DNA from: Nocardioides aromaticivorans
GTDB lineage: Bacteria > Actinomycetota > Actinomycetes > Propionibacteriales > Nocardioidaceae
DNA length: 64,000 nt
Assembly: GCF_013408525.1 (NCBI RefSeq)
Contig: NZ_JACBZM010000001.1
Location: 4,340,001-4,404,000 of the forward strand
Reading direction: 5' to 3'
A program made the position numbers and the translations under genes. The notes beneath the pieces were generated by a model. The model ran no database searches. It saw only the letters and a program-made list of their open reading frames with translations, and had not been told where the DNA came from. Shown piece by piece: positions 9,470 through 17,671 of this stretch. Within the stretch, counting starts at the first letter, position 1. The number at the start of each line of letters is the position of its first letter.

Positions 9470-9486
9470 TCGGGCCCGCGTCGTCG

Positions 9487-9963
9487 CTACTCCTGCGTAC
9501 CGCGTGCCGCGTTGATCGCGCCCGCCAGCGCCTGCGGGTGCCGCGAGCTCACCAGCCAGTACGGCGCCGGGTCGGCCGGGTCGGTGATCTCGACCTTGAC
9601 CGACTGCTTCAGGTAGGGCCGCAGCACGAGGAACGCCCGGGCGTCCGCACCCGGGCCCGAGACGTGCCGGGTGGCGTCGTCGTCCAGCGCCTCGGCCGGG
9701 CCGAGGTGGACGACCTCGATCCGGGCCCGCCCGGCGCGGAACCAGCCGTCGGCCACGACGAGCCGCGCGTCGCCGTACGACCGCAGGAAGAGGGCGAGCA
9801 GGGCCAGCAGGATGCCGGTGATGATCCACGGCAGCAGCGGCGCCTTGGCGTCGAGCGCGACGACCATGGCCAGCCAGAAGGTCGCGATGAACATGGTGCC
9901 CTGGGCCCACCAGCGCAACGGGACGCGCAGGCGCTCGGTGTAGGCCGGTGCACTCGATGTCAC
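9487..9963 (-). CDS. DUF3093 membrane protein
   Basis: 158 residues from the GTG at 9963. Two transmembrane segments lie near the N-terminus (about 20-38 and 42-60), followed by a soluble part of about 95 residues that ends in the DPAPYWLVSSRHP segment typical of DUF3093. It corresponds to Rv2698 and, as there, is transcribed divergently from dut. Function is unknown. Start codons of the two genes are 51 bases apart. The region before this GTG has only a weak GATCAT in the -10 position. Confidence 0.82.
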   Translation of the reverse strand: MTSSAPAYTERLRVPLRWWAQGTMFIATFWLAMVVALDAKAPLLPWIITGILLALLALFLRSYGDARLVVADGWFRAGRARIEVVHLGPAEALDDDATRHVSGPGADARAFLVLRPYLKQSVKVEITDPADPAPYWLVSSRHPQALAGAINAARGTQE

Positions 9964-10002
9964 GCGGAGGATGATCCCATCCGCACCCGAGACGTCGTGA
10001 TC

Positions 10003-10008
10003 TAGGGT
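10003..10008 (+). promoter_or_regulatory. -10 element for dut
   Basis: TAGGGT followed by 6 bases and the GTG at 10015. A leaderless start is likely, since no Shine-Dalgarno sequence is present. Confidence 0.5.
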
Positions 10009-10014
10009 CTCCCC

Positions 10015-10470
10015 GTGCCGACCGACCTCGAGATCGCCGTCCAGCAGCTCGACCCCGACCTGCCGCTCCCGGCCTACGCCCACCCGGGCGACGCGGGCGC
10101 GGACCTGGTGTCCACCGTCGACGTGACCCTCGCCCCCGGCGAGCGGGCCCTGGTGCCGACCGGGATCGCCATCGCGCTTCCCGACGGGTACGTCGCCCTG
10201 GTGCATCCGCGCTCCGGCCTGGCCGCGCGCCACGGGTTGTCGATCGTGAACACCCCGGGCACCGTGGACGCGGGCTACCGTGGAGAGATCAAGGTGCTGC
10301 TCATCAACCACGACCCGGCCGAGACGATCGCGCTCCGGCGCGGCGACCGGATCGCGCAGCTGGTGATCCAGCGCTACGAGCGGGCCGCGTTCGTGGCGGT
10401 CGACACCCTTCCGGACAGCGTCCGTGGGGGCGGCGGCTACGGTTCTACCGGTGGGTTCGGAGGAACCTGA
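10015..10470 (+). CDS. dut: Deoxyuridine triphosphate nucleotidohydrolase (dUTPase)
   Basis: 151 residues, the normal size of a trimeric dUTPase. It hydrolyses dUTP to dUMP and pyrophosphate, which keeps uracil out of DNA and supplies the dTMP precursor. All five motifs are present: DAGADL at 26-31, PRSG at 65-68, [10 protein letters not shown] at 82-91 with catalytic Asp85, RIAQLVI at 112-118, and the glycine-rich C-terminal arm [13 protein letters not shown]. It heads a plus-strand run with DUF3710, OB-fold and DUF3159 genes, an order also found in mycobacteria. Confidence 0.97.
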   Translation: MPTDLEIAVQQLDPDLPLPAYAHPGDAGADLVSTVDVTLAPGERALVPTGIAIALPDGYVALVHPRSGLAARHGLSIVNTPGTVDAGYRGEIKVLLINHDPAETIALRRGDRIAQLVIQRYERAAFVAVDTLPDSVRGGGGYGSTGGFGGT

Positions 10471-10505
10471 CGATCGGCTCGCCAGAGCCCGAGGAGGAGA
10501 GCAAC

Positions 10506-11153
10506 GTGAGGTTGCGGCGCAAGGGGGTCACCACGGACGAGTCCGTGGTGGACGACACGACCGACGAGGCACCCACCCGTCCGGCCGCCGAGGCGGCCAC
10601 CGGTCCCTACGACGTCGACGAGCTGCCCGACGACGGACTGGCCCGGCTGGACCTGGGATCGCTGCTGGTCGCGCCGCTGCCGGACCGCGAGCTGCGGGTC
10701 CAGGTGGACGAGAAGTCCGGCGAGGTCCGGGCGGTGCTGCTGGCGACCGACGCCGGCGCCCTCGAGCTGCGCGCCTTCGCGGCGCCCCGCAACGGTGACC
10801 TCTGGAGCGACATCCGTCCGCAGATCGCCGCCGACGCCGCCCGCCGCGGCGGCACGGCGACCGAGCGCGAGGGCAAGTTCGGCACCGAGCTGGTCTGCGA
10901 GGTGCGGATGACCCGCCCCGACGGCCAGACCGGCACCCAGACCTCGCGCGTGATCGGTGTCAACGGCCCGCGCTGGCTGCTGCGGGCCACCTTCCTGGGG
11001 GAGCCGGCCCGCGAGCCGGAGGCCGCCCAGGAGTGGGAGGCCGCGATCGAGCAGCTGGCCGTGCGCCGCGGCGCGCATGCGATGCCGGTGGGCGAGCAGC
11101 TCCCGCTGTCGCTGCCCGACGGCGCGCAGTCGAAGGCCGTCCCCGCGAGCTGA
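10506..11153 (+). CDS. DUF3710 domain protein
   Basis: 215 residues from the GTG at 10506, with the strong site GAGGAGGAG upstream. The N-terminus (1-45) is charged and variable; residues 50-190 form the DUF3710 domain. No signal peptide or membrane segment is seen. It matches Rv2696c, which also lies next to dut. Function is unknown. The steady company of dut and an OB-fold protein suggests, but does not show, a link to nucleic acid metabolism. Confidence 0.83.
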   Translation: MRLRRKGVTTDESVVDDTTDEAPTRPAAEAATGPYDVDELPDDGLARLDLGSLLVAPLPDRELRVQVDEKSGEVRAVLLATDAGALELRAFAAPRNGDLWSDIRPQIAADAARRGGTATEREGKFGTELVCEVRMTRPDGQTGTQTSRVIGVNGPRWLLRATFLGEPAREPEAAQEWEAAIEQLAVRRGAHAMPVGEQLPLSLPDGAQSKAVPAS

Positions 11154-11165
11154 GCAGAGGGCTCC

Positions 11166-11525
11166 ATGGGCACCAAGAGCCGCCTCCGGCGGACCATCAG
11201 CAAGTGGGCGAACAACGACGAGGCCGACGCCCGCGACCTGCGCAGGACGTTCACCCGCGAGGGCGTCGTCTGCATCGGTGACGCGCCCGACCGCGCCCCG
11301 GTGCGGCTGCGCGGCACCCTGCGCACGGTGACCCTGCGTCCCCGCGGCGGCGTACCGGCCCTGGAGGCGGAGCTGTACGACGGCACGGGCACGGTCACCG
11401 TGATCTGGCTCGGCCGGCGGCGCATCGCCGGCATCGGCCCGGGGCGTGCGATCGAGGTCAGCGGGCGGATCGGCACCCACGAGGCGACCCGCATCCTCTA
11501 CAACCCCCGCTACGAGCTGCTGTGA
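11166..11525 (+). CDS. OB-fold nucleic acid-binding domain protein
   Basis: 119 residues. After a basic N-terminus comes a single OB-fold of the tRNA_anti/RecG-wedge type (about 30-115), with the strand pattern VRLRGTLRTV, AELYDGTGTVTVIWLG and IEVSGRI. It matches Rv2694c. Single-stranded nucleic acid binding is expected from the fold; no catalytic residues are seen. It starts 12 bases after the DUF3710 stop and overlaps the next gene by four bases (GTGA). Confidence 0.82.
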   Translation: MGTKSRLRRTISKWANNDEADARDLRRTFTREGVVCIGDAPDRAPVRLRGTLRTVTLRPRGGVPALEAELYDGTGTVTVIWLGRRRIAGIGPGRAIEVSGRIGTHEATRILYNPRYELL

Positions 11526-12280
11526 GCGGCGTGGACGAGTCCGGCGAGCACCACCACGAGCACACCCTCTCCCGCACCGCCGGCCAGGAGATCGGTGTCG
11601 CCACCGTCGAGGCGCTGGTGCGCCACCAGCTGGCCGCGGCCCTGGGCGGGCGGCGCGGGATGGTCGAGGCGGCGGTGCCCGGCCTCATCTTCACGGCCGT
11701 GTGGCTGCCGACCGACAACCTGCGCTGGGCGCTGATCGCCAGCCTCGGCGTCGCCGGCGTCGCCCTGGTGCTGCGCCTGGCCCAGCGCAGCTCGGTCCAG
11801 TACGTCTTCAACGCGATCTTCGGCATCGGCATCGGGTGGGTCTTCGTCCAGTGGGCCGAGAGCTCCGGAGCCACCGAGGACGAGAAGAAGCTGGCCTTCT
11901 TCCTCCCCGGGATCCTGATCAGCCTCGCCTACACGGTGGTGCTGGGCGGGTCCTGCCTCGTCGGCTGGCCCGCGCTCGGGTTCATGCTCGGCGCCGTCGC
12001 CGAGGACCCCGTCGGGTGGCACGACAACCCGCAGGTCGTCCAGCTGTGCAACCGTCTGACCTGGGTGATGCTGCTGCCGGGCGCGATCGGGGTGCTGATC
12101 CAGGGGCCGATCTGGCTGATGGGCGATCGCGGGACGATCAGCGCCGACCTCGCGGTGACCCTGATCTTCGCGCTGCGCACGGTCCTCGGGTGGATCCTGC
12201 GGATCGCGTCCTGGTCGGCGATGATCTGGCTGCTCGCGCGCAACGCGACGCCGCTGGAGCCGGAGCCCGACGCGGCCTGA
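11522..12280 (+). CDS. DUF3159 multi-pass membrane protein
   Basis: 252 residues. A soluble N-terminal stretch of about 45 residues contains a His-rich patch (GEHHHEH near residue 8). About six hydrophobic segments follow between residues 50 and 240. This is the DUF3159 family, equivalent to Rv2693c, of unknown function. It is coupled to the OB-fold gene by a GTGA overlap and ends 3 bases before the convergent TrkA-type gene, so little room is left for a terminator. Confidence 0.82.
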   Translation: MSGVDESGEHHHEHTLSRTAGQEIGVATVEALVRHQLAAALGGRRGMVEAAVPGLIFTAVWLPTDNLRWALIASLGVAGVALVLRLAQRSSVQYVFNAIFGIGIGWVFVQWAESSGATEDEKKLAFFLPGILISLAYTVVLGGSCLVGWPALGFMLGAVAEDPVGWHDNPQVVQLCNRLTWVMLLPGAIGVLIQGPIWLMGDRGTISADLAVTLIFALRTVLGWILRIASWSAMIWLLARNATPLEPEPDAA

Positions 12281-12283
12281 GCC

Positions 12284-12958
12284 CTACTTGCTCGGGTGCG
12301 AGCCCGGTGCGAGCAGGCGCTCGAGCTCGTCCTCGGCCTCCGCTGGTACGACGAACAGCAGCTCGTCGCCCGACTCGACCGGCTGCTCCGGGGTCGGCAC
12401 GTAGACCTGGCCGTCGCGCAGGATGGACACGAGCGCGCAGTTCTCCGGCAGCGGGATCAGGCCGGACGCCTTGCCGACGTAGGGGGAGTCGGCCGGCAGC
12501 ACCATCTCGACCAGGTTGGCGTTGCCCTTGCGGAAGGTGAACAGCCGCACGAGGTCGCCGACGCTCACGGCCTCCTCGACCAGCGCCGACATGATGCGCG
12601 GGGTCGACACGTTGACGTCGACGCCCCACGCCTCGGTGAACAGCCACTCGTTGTTGGGGTGGTTGACGCGGCCGACCGTCCGCGGCACGCCGAACTCGGT
12701 CTTGGCGAGCAGCGAGGTCACCAGGTTGGCCTTGTCGTCACCGGTCGCGGCGATCACGACGTCGCACTTGTCGAGCCGGGCCTCCTCGAGGGACGAGAGC
12801 TCGCAGGAGTCGGCCAGCAGCCACTCCGCGTCGGGGACCCGCTCGGGACGGATCGAGCTGGGGGACTTGTCGATGAGCAGGACCTCGTGGCCGTTCTCGA
12901 TCAGCTCGCGGGCGATCGAGCGACCCACGGCGCCGGCTCCGGCGATGGCGACACGCAT
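12284..12958 (-). CDS. ceoC: TrkA-type K+ uptake regulatory protein (CeoC-like)
   Basis: 224 residues: an N-terminal RCK/TrkA-N Rossmann domain (1 to about 120) with the nucleotide loop GAGAVGRSIA at 7-16, and a C-terminal TrkA-C domain (about 135-218). Such proteins sit on the inner face of K+ channels or Trk/Ktr transporters and gate them in response to NAD(H) or nucleotides. A near-identical domain layout in the next gene mirrors the ceoB-ceoC (trkA-trkB) pair Rv2691-Rv2692. No pore subunit is encoded in the window. The start has a good GAGGAGA site. Confidence 0.87.
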   Translation of the reverse strand: MRVAIAGAGAVGRSIARELIENGHEVLLIDKSPSSIRPERVPDAEWLLADSCELSSLEEARLDKCDVVIAATGDDKANLVTSLLAKTEFGVPRTVGRVNHPNNEWLFTEAWGVDVNVSTPRIMSALVEEAVSVGDLVRLFTFRKGNANLVEMVLPADSPYVGKASGLIPLPENCALVSILRDGQVYVPTPEQPVESGDELLFVVPAEAEDELERLLAPGSHPSK

Positions 12959-12985
12959 CTGGGTGGTCTCCTCGGTCTGCTCGGG

Positions 12986-13651
12986 TCAGTCGGAGTGCTC
13001 GGGGCCGCGCCCGAGCACCTCGTAGGCGAGATCGGCGATCTGCTCGCGGGTCACCAGGTGGAGCATGTCGCCCTCCTGGATGACGCTGTCGCGGTCGGGC
13101 AGCATGCCCTCGCCCAGCCGGTCGATCCACGCGACCCGGCAGCGGCCCTGCTCCTGCAGCTGGCCCACGCTCGCGCCCACCCACACCTCGGGGGCGGGGA
13201 TGTGGTCGACCCGGATGGTGCCGGACGGGTCGCGGAAGTCCGGCTCGGCGCCGGCCGGGAGGATCCGGCGCAGCACCTGGTCGGCCGTCCACTTGACCGT
13301 CGCGACCGTGGTGATGCCGAGCCGCTGGTAGACCTCGGCGCGGCCGGGGTCGTAGATCCGGGCGACGACCTGCTGGATCCCGAAGGTCTCACGGGCCACG
13401 CGCGCGGCGATGATGTTGGAGTTGTCGCCGCTGGACACGGCGGCGAACGCGTCGGCGCGCCGGATGCCGGCCTTCTCCAGGACCTCCTGGTCGAAGCCCA
13501 TGCCGGGGATCTTGTCCCCGTTGAAGCCCGGACCGAGCCGCCGGAAGGCGTCGGGCTCGGTGTCGATGATCGACACGGTGTGGTTGCGGTCCTCGAGGCT
13601 GCGCGCCAAGGTCGATCCGACCCGGCCGCATCCCATGATCACGACGTGCAC
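12986..13651 (-). CDS. ceoB: TrkA-type K+ uptake regulatory protein (CeoB-like)
   Basis: 221 residues, again RCK/TrkA-N (GCGRVGSTLA near the N-terminus) plus TrkA-C. The GTG at 13651 was chosen because it lies exactly 7 bases after a minus-strand TAGCGT; the same frame stays open further upstream without conserved sequence. It is the first gene of the ceoB-ceoC pair, 27 bases ahead of ceoC, and diverges from the APC permease. In M. tuberculosis the pair is linked to K+ homeostasis. Confidence 0.87.
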   Translation of the reverse strand: MHVVIMGCGRVGSTLARSLEDRNHTVSIIDTEPDAFRRLGPGFNGDKIPGMGFDQEVLEKAGIRRADAFAAVSSGDNSNIIAARVARETFGIQQVVARIYDPGRAEVYQRLGITTVATVKWTADQVLRRILPAGAEPDFRDPSGTIRVDHIPAPEVWVGASVGQLQEQGRCRVAWIDRLGEGMLPDRDSVIQEGDMLHLVTREQIADLAYEVLGRGPEHSD

Positions 13652-13658
13652 GACGAGA

Positions 13659-13664
13659 ACGCTA
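13659..13664 (-). promoter_or_regulatory. -10 element for the ceoB-ceoC operon
   Basis: Minus-strand TAGCGT, 7 bases, then the GTG at 13651. The hexamer and spacing are the same as for the gene starting at 2651. Confidence 0.5.
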
Positions 13665-13701
13665 TAGCACCGTGAATCGTCGCGGCGGGTCCCCGATGCC
13701 C

Positions 13702-13707
13702 TACCGT
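13702..13707 (+). promoter_or_regulatory. Possible -10 element for the APC permease gene
   Basis: TACCGT lies 8 bases before the GTG at 13716, one base more than the usual leaderless spacing here. Moderate support only. Confidence 0.35.
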
Positions 13708-13715
13708 TGTCGCTC

Positions 13716-15761
13716 GTGGGTGTCGGTGACGTCTCGAAGCGGATCCTCCTCGGGCGCAAGCTTCGCAGCGCACAGCTGGGGGAGACGCTGCTCCCCAAGC
13801 GGATTGCGCTTCCAGTGTTCGCCAGCGACGCGCTCTCGTCCGTGGCCTATGCGCCGGACGAGGTCTTCATCATGCTCGGCATCGCCGGGGCGAGCGCCTA
13901 CGCGTGGTCCTGGAAGATCGGCCTCGCCGTCGCGCTGGTGATGTTCACGGTCGTCGCGTCGTACCGGCAGACCGTCCACGCCTATCCCTCGGGCGGCGGC
14001 GACTACGAGGTCGCGACCGTCAACCTCGGCCGGACCGCGGGCGTCACCGTCGCCAGCGCGCTGCTGGTGGACTACGTGCTCACGGTGGCGGTGTCGATCT
14101 CCAATGCCGCGCAGTACGCCGCGAGCGCGATCCCCGACCTGATCGGGCACGAGGTCCTCGTCGCCACGATCGCGGTGGTGCTGCTGACCGCGATGAACCT
14201 GCGGGGCGTGCGCGAGTCGGGCTCCTTCTTCGCGGTGCCGACGTACCTCTTCATGGTCGCGATCCTCGGCATGTGCGCCTACGGCTTCGTGCTCATGCTG
14301 AACGGCAGCCTGCCCGACGCGGAGAGCGCCGAGCTCCACATCCGGCCGGAGGAGGGCTGGGAGGGCCCGCTGAACCAGATCGCCCTGGTCTTCCTCCTCG
14401 CCCGCGCGTTCTCGTCGGGCTGTGCCGCGCTCACCGGCGTCGAGGCCATCTCGAACGGCGTCCCGGCGTTCAAGCGCCCCAAGAGCAAGAACGCCGCCAC
14501 GACGCTGCTGCTGCTCGGACTGATCGCGGTCAGCATGATGATGAGCATCATCGTCCTCGCCAACCAGATGGCGATCCGGTTCGTCGACCCGCACAAGCTG
14601 GAGCAGCTGCGGACCGCGGGCGGGGACGCGGTCGCCGACGACTACCAGCAGCACCCGGTCATCTCCCAGATCGCCAACGGCGTCTTCCAGGACTTCTCGC
14701 CGGGCTTCTACTTCGTCATCACGGTCACCGGCATCATCCTCGTCCTGGCCGCCAACACGGCCTTCAACGGCTTCCCGGTCCTCGGCTCGATCCTCGCCCG
14801 TGACGGGTTCGCGCCGCGGGCGCTCGGGTCGCGCGGCGACCGGCTCGCCTACAGCAACGGCATCGTGTTCCTCGCCGTGATGGCGATCGTGCTGATCATC
14901 CTGTTCGACGCCCAGACCACGAAGCTGATCCAGCTCTACATCGTCGGCGTCTTCGTCTCCTTCAACCTCAGCCAGCTCGGCATGATCCGGCACTGGAGCC
15001 GGCACCTGGCGACCGAGAAGGACCCGGGTGAGCGACGCCGCATGCAGCGTGCGCGGGCGATCAACACCTTCGGGCTCGGCCTGACCTCCGTCGTGCTGGT
15101 GATCGTGCTGATCACCAAGTTCCTCGCCGGCGCGTGGATCACGATCCTCGCGATGGGCTTCTTCTTCCTGCTGATGCAGGCGATCAAGAAGCACTACGAC
15201 CGGGTCTCGGAGGAGCTCGCCGCCGACGAGACGGACAAGGCGCTGCCGACCCGGGTGCACGCGATCGTGCTGGTCTCCAAGCTGCACAAGCCGACCCTGC
15301 GCGCGCTCGCCTTCGCGAAGGCGACCCGGCCGAACGCGCTGGAGGGCGTCTACGTCTCGGTCGACGACAAGGAGACGGCCAAGCTGCTGGAGGAGTGGGA
15401 CGACCGCAACACCGGCATCCCGCTCAAGGTGCTCCACTCGCCGTACCGCGAGATCATCCGGCCGATCGTCGAGTACGCCACGGCGATCCGCCAGGCCAAC
15501 CCGCGCGGCGTCGTCGCGGTCTACATCCCCGAGTACGTCGTCGGCCGCTGGTGGGAGCAGCTGCTCCACAACCAGACCGCCCTGCGGCTCAAGGGCCGCC
15601 TGCTCTTCACGCCGGGCGTCATGGTCACCTCGGTGCCCTACCAGCTGCGGTCCTCCGAGCTCGCCGTCGAGCGCGAGGAGCGCGAGGAGCACCGGGTGCG
15701 GCCCGGCGACCTGCGCCGGGGCCGGGTCGAGGACGAGCGCGACCGGCAGATCACCCGGTGA
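13716..15761 (+). CDS. APC-family permease with long cytoplasmic tail
   Basis: 681 residues from the GTG at 13716; a TTG 9 bases earlier overlaps the likely -10 element and is less likely. About 12 transmembrane helices occupy residues 35-490. They are followed by a hydrophilic C-terminal domain of roughly 160 residues with alternating strands and helices, resembling a nucleotide-binding regulatory domain. It corresponds to Rv2690c. The placement beside ceoB/ceoC in many Actinomycetes makes a cation or amino-acid transport role regulated with K+ status an attractive idea, but the substrate is unknown. The stop overlaps the next start (GTGA). Confidence 0.83.
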   Translation: MGVGDVSKRILLGRKLRSAQLGETLLPKRIALPVFASDALSSVAYAPDEVFIMLGIAGASAYAWSWKIGLAVALVMFTVVASYRQTVHAYPSGGGDYEVATVNLGRTAGVTVASALLVDYVLTVAVSISNAAQYAASAIPDLIGHEVLVATIAVVLLTAMNLRGVRESGSFFAVPTYLFMVAILGMCAYGFVLMLNGSLPDAESAELHIRPEEGWEGPLNQIALVFLLARAFSSGCAALTGVEAISNGVPAFKRPKSKNAATTLLLLGLIAVSMMMSIIVLANQMAIRFVDPHKLEQLRTAGGDAVADDYQQHPVISQIANGVFQDFSPGFYFVITVTGIILVLAANTAFNGFPVLGSILARDGFAPRALGSRGDRLAYSNGIVFLAVMAIVLIILFDAQTTKLIQLYIVGVFVSFNLSQLGMIRHWSRHLATEKDPGERRRMQRARAINTFGLGLTSVVLVIVLITKFLAGAWITILAMGFFFLLMQAIKKHYDRVSEELAADETDKALPTRVHAIVLVSKLHKPTLRALAFAKATRPNALEGVYVSVDDKETAKLLEEWDDRNTGIPLKVLHSPYREIIRPIVEYATAIRQANPRGVVAVYIPEYVVGRWWEQLLHNQTALRLKGRLLFTPGVMVTSVPYQLRSSELAVEREEREEHRVRPGDLRRGRVEDERDRQITR

Positions 15762-16894
15762 GCCGCCAGTCCGGCCGACGTCCCCGCGCCCGGAAGGCTC
15801 GAGGCGCGTCGGCGGTCGGGCGCCGCTTCGAGGCTGAGGTCGGACCGGTCGCCCACGGCGGCCACTTCGTCGCCCGCGTGCCCGCCGGCGCCGACGGCGA
15901 GGAGCGGGTCGTCTTCGTGCGGCACGCGCTGCCCGGCGAGCGGGTGGTCCTGGAGGTCACCGACGGCACCGACGGCGACCGCTTCTGGCGCGCCGACGCC
16001 GTCGAGGTCCTCACTCCGTCGCCGGACCGCGTCACCGCGCCCTGCCCGTACGCCGGCCCGGGGCTCTGCGGCGGCTGCGACTTCCAGCACGTCGACCTCG
16101 CCGCCCAGTGCCGGCTGAAGGCCGACGTCGTCCGCGAGCAGCTGCGTCGCGTCGCCAGGCTCGATGTCGAGGTGGTCGTCGAGGCCGTGCCCGGCGACGA
16201 GGCCGGCCTGCACTGGCGCACCCGCCAGCGCTACGTCCCGCTCGCCGATGGCCGCCGGGGGATGCGCAAGCACCGCTCGCACGAGGTGGTCGAGGTCGAC
16301 GAGTGCCTGCTGGAGGCGCCCGCCGGACCGTCGTACGACGTGGAGGGGCGGGCCTTCGAGGTCGCCGACGGTGGCTTCTGGCAGGTCCACCCGGGGGCGC
16401 CGTCCGCGCTGGTCCGTGCCGTGCTCGAGGCCCTGCGCCCCCAGCCGGGGGAGTCGGTCCTCGACCTGTACGCCGGCGTCGGTCTCTTCAGCCGCTTCCT
16501 GCTGGAGGCCGTCGGCCCGGAGGGCCGGGTCGCGGCCGTGGAGGCCGACCCCGCCGCGTCAGCCCTGTCGGCGACGAACTGCCCGGGCCTGCTGGCCCGG
16601 CCGGGTGATGTCGCCGAGGTGCTCGCCGGCGGCCTGCCCGGGGCGTGGGACACCGCGGACCTGGTGGTGCTGGACCCGCCCCGCGCCGGCGCGAAACGCG
16701 CCGTCGTGGAGCAGGTCGTCGCCCGCTCTCCCCGAGCCGTCGCCTATGTCGCCTGCGACCCCGGTGCGTTGGCCCGCGACGTGGCGATCTTCGCCGAGCA
16801 CGGCTACCGGCTGGCCTCGCTGCGTGCGTTCGACCTGTTCCCGATGACCCACCACGTCGAGTGCGTGGCGTTGCTGGAGCGGCAGCCGGCCTAA
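15758..16894 (+). CDS. TrmA/RumA-family 5-methyluridine RNA methyltransferase
   Basis: 378 residues. A short TRAM domain at the N-terminus (about 22-85) is followed by iron-sulfur cysteines (Cys96, Cys104, Cys107) and then a SAM-dependent Rossmann domain with DLYAGVGLFS and LDPPRAG. The nucleophilic cysteine lies in YVACDPGALARD, about 45 residues from the end. The family methylates C5 of a uridine in tRNA or rRNA; which one cannot be told here. It matches Rv2689c and marks the right edge of the conserved dut-TrkA block. It is coupled to the permease gene by a GTGA overlap. Confidence 0.88.
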   Translation: MSRQSGRRPRARKARGASAVGRRFEAEVGPVAHGGHFVARVPAGADGEERVVFVRHALPGERVVLEVTDGTDGDRFWRADAVEVLTPSPDRVTAPCPYAGPGLCGGCDFQHVDLAAQCRLKADVVREQLRRVARLDVEVVVEAVPGDEAGLHWRTRQRYVPLADGRRGMRKHRSHEVVEVDECLLEAPAGPSYDVEGRAFEVADGGFWQVHPGAPSALVRAVLEALRPQPGESVLDLYAGVGLFSRFLLEAVGPEGRVAAVEADPAASALSATNCPGLLARPGDVAEVLAGGLPGAWDTADLVVLDPPRAGAKRAVVEQVVARSPRAVAYVACDPGALARDVAIFAEHGYRLASLRAFDLFPMTHHVECVALLERQPA

Positions 16895-16900
16895 TCGTTG

Positions 16901-16944
16901 TCCTTTCGGCAAATCTACCGATTCCGGTATGGTTGTCGAAAGGA
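16901..16944. promoter_or_regulatory. Nested palindromic operator before the AbiE-like pair
   Basis: Outer arms TCCTTTCGGCAA (16901-16912) and TTGTCGAAAGGA (16933-16944) match as inverted repeats at 11 of 12 positions. An inner perfect pair, ACCG (16917-16920) and CGGT (16925-16928), has exactly the same centre (16922.5). A -10-like TATGGT (16928-16933) overlaps the right side, and the Shine-Dalgarno AAAGGAGGTG continues from the right arm. A protein bound here would block both transcription and translation. Self-repression by the downstream HTH protein is the simple reading. Confidence 0.65.
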
Positions 16945-16954
16945 GGTGGTGGTC

Positions 16955-17671
16955 GTGGAGGTCAACGTGGCGGAGGCGGCGCGCCGGCTCGGGGTCAACG
17001 ACTCGCGGGTGCGGCAGCTCCTTCGTGCAGGCGAGCTGCGCGGACGCCGCCTCGGCAACTCCTGGCTCATCCCGGCCGAGGAGGTGGCGCGCCGGGAGCG
17101 GAGCGAGCGGCGTCCCGGCCGTCCCCTCGCGCCGAAGCGTGCATGGGCCGTGCTCGACCTCCTCGATGGTGGGCGGGCTGCATGGCTCTCGGACCCCGCG
17201 CGGTCGCAGGTACGCCGCTATCTCGCCGACCTCCAGGTCCCCGGCCCCGACGGATGGTGGGCGGCGCTCCGGGGACGGAGCCGTGTCCTGGACGTCGTGG
17301 CCCACCCGGCGGCCATCGACCGGCTGCGCCGCGTCGACGGCCTCCAGCAGGCCGGGCCCGCTGCGGTGGTCGGACGGGGGTTCGACGTCGTCGATCTCGC
17401 CGATCCGGTCCCGGAGCTCTACGTCGCCGCCGAGGTGTGGCCCGACCTCGCCCGCTCGCTCGCGCTGCGCGAGGGCGCTGAACCGAACCTGCGGATCCGG
17501 ATTCCCCGCGAGGTCTGGCCGTTCGCCGACGCAGGCTCATCCGGTGGAGTCGTGAGCGACGCCGTGCTGGCGGCGGACCTCCTCGAGTCGGACGAGCCTC
17601 GTGCGGTCGCTGCCGGCGTGGCTCGTCTCGACGAGCTGCTGGATGCGTGGCTCCGCGAACGGGCCCGCTGA
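16955..17671 (+). CDS. HTH regulator, AbiEi-like antitoxin candidate
   Basis: 238 residues from the GTG at 16955, 8 bases after the strong site AAAGGAGG. Residues 3-46 form an excisionase-type helix-turn-helix (AARRLGVNDSRVRQLLRAGE). A charged linker follows, and then a domain of about 150 residues whose end (PREVWPF, SDAVLAADLLES) resembles the C-terminal part of AbiEi-type antitoxins. In type IV AbiE systems the AbiEi protein represses the operon and counters the AbiEii nucleotidyltransferase. Here the partner gene starts on the last base of the stop (TGATG). The assignment rests on fold-level resemblance and gene order. A plain regulator of a housekeeping nucleotidyltransferase remains possible. 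Confidence 0.6.
   Translation: MEVNVAEAARRLGVNDSRVRQLLRAGELRGRRLGNSWLIPAEEVARRERSERRPGRPLAPKRAWAVLDLLDGGRAAWLSDPARSQVRRYLADLQVPGPDGWWAALRGRSRVLDVVAHPAAIDRLRRVDGLQQAGPAAVVGRGFDVVDLADPVPELYVAAEVWPDLARSLALREGAEPNLRIRIPREVWPFADAGSSGGVVSDAVLAADLLESDEPRAVAAGVARLDELLDAWLRERAR

Noticed and set aside
13707..13709. TTG start for the APC permease
   Set aside because: It shares a base with the likely -10 hexamer, and the GTG at 13716 is nearer the usual leaderless spacing.
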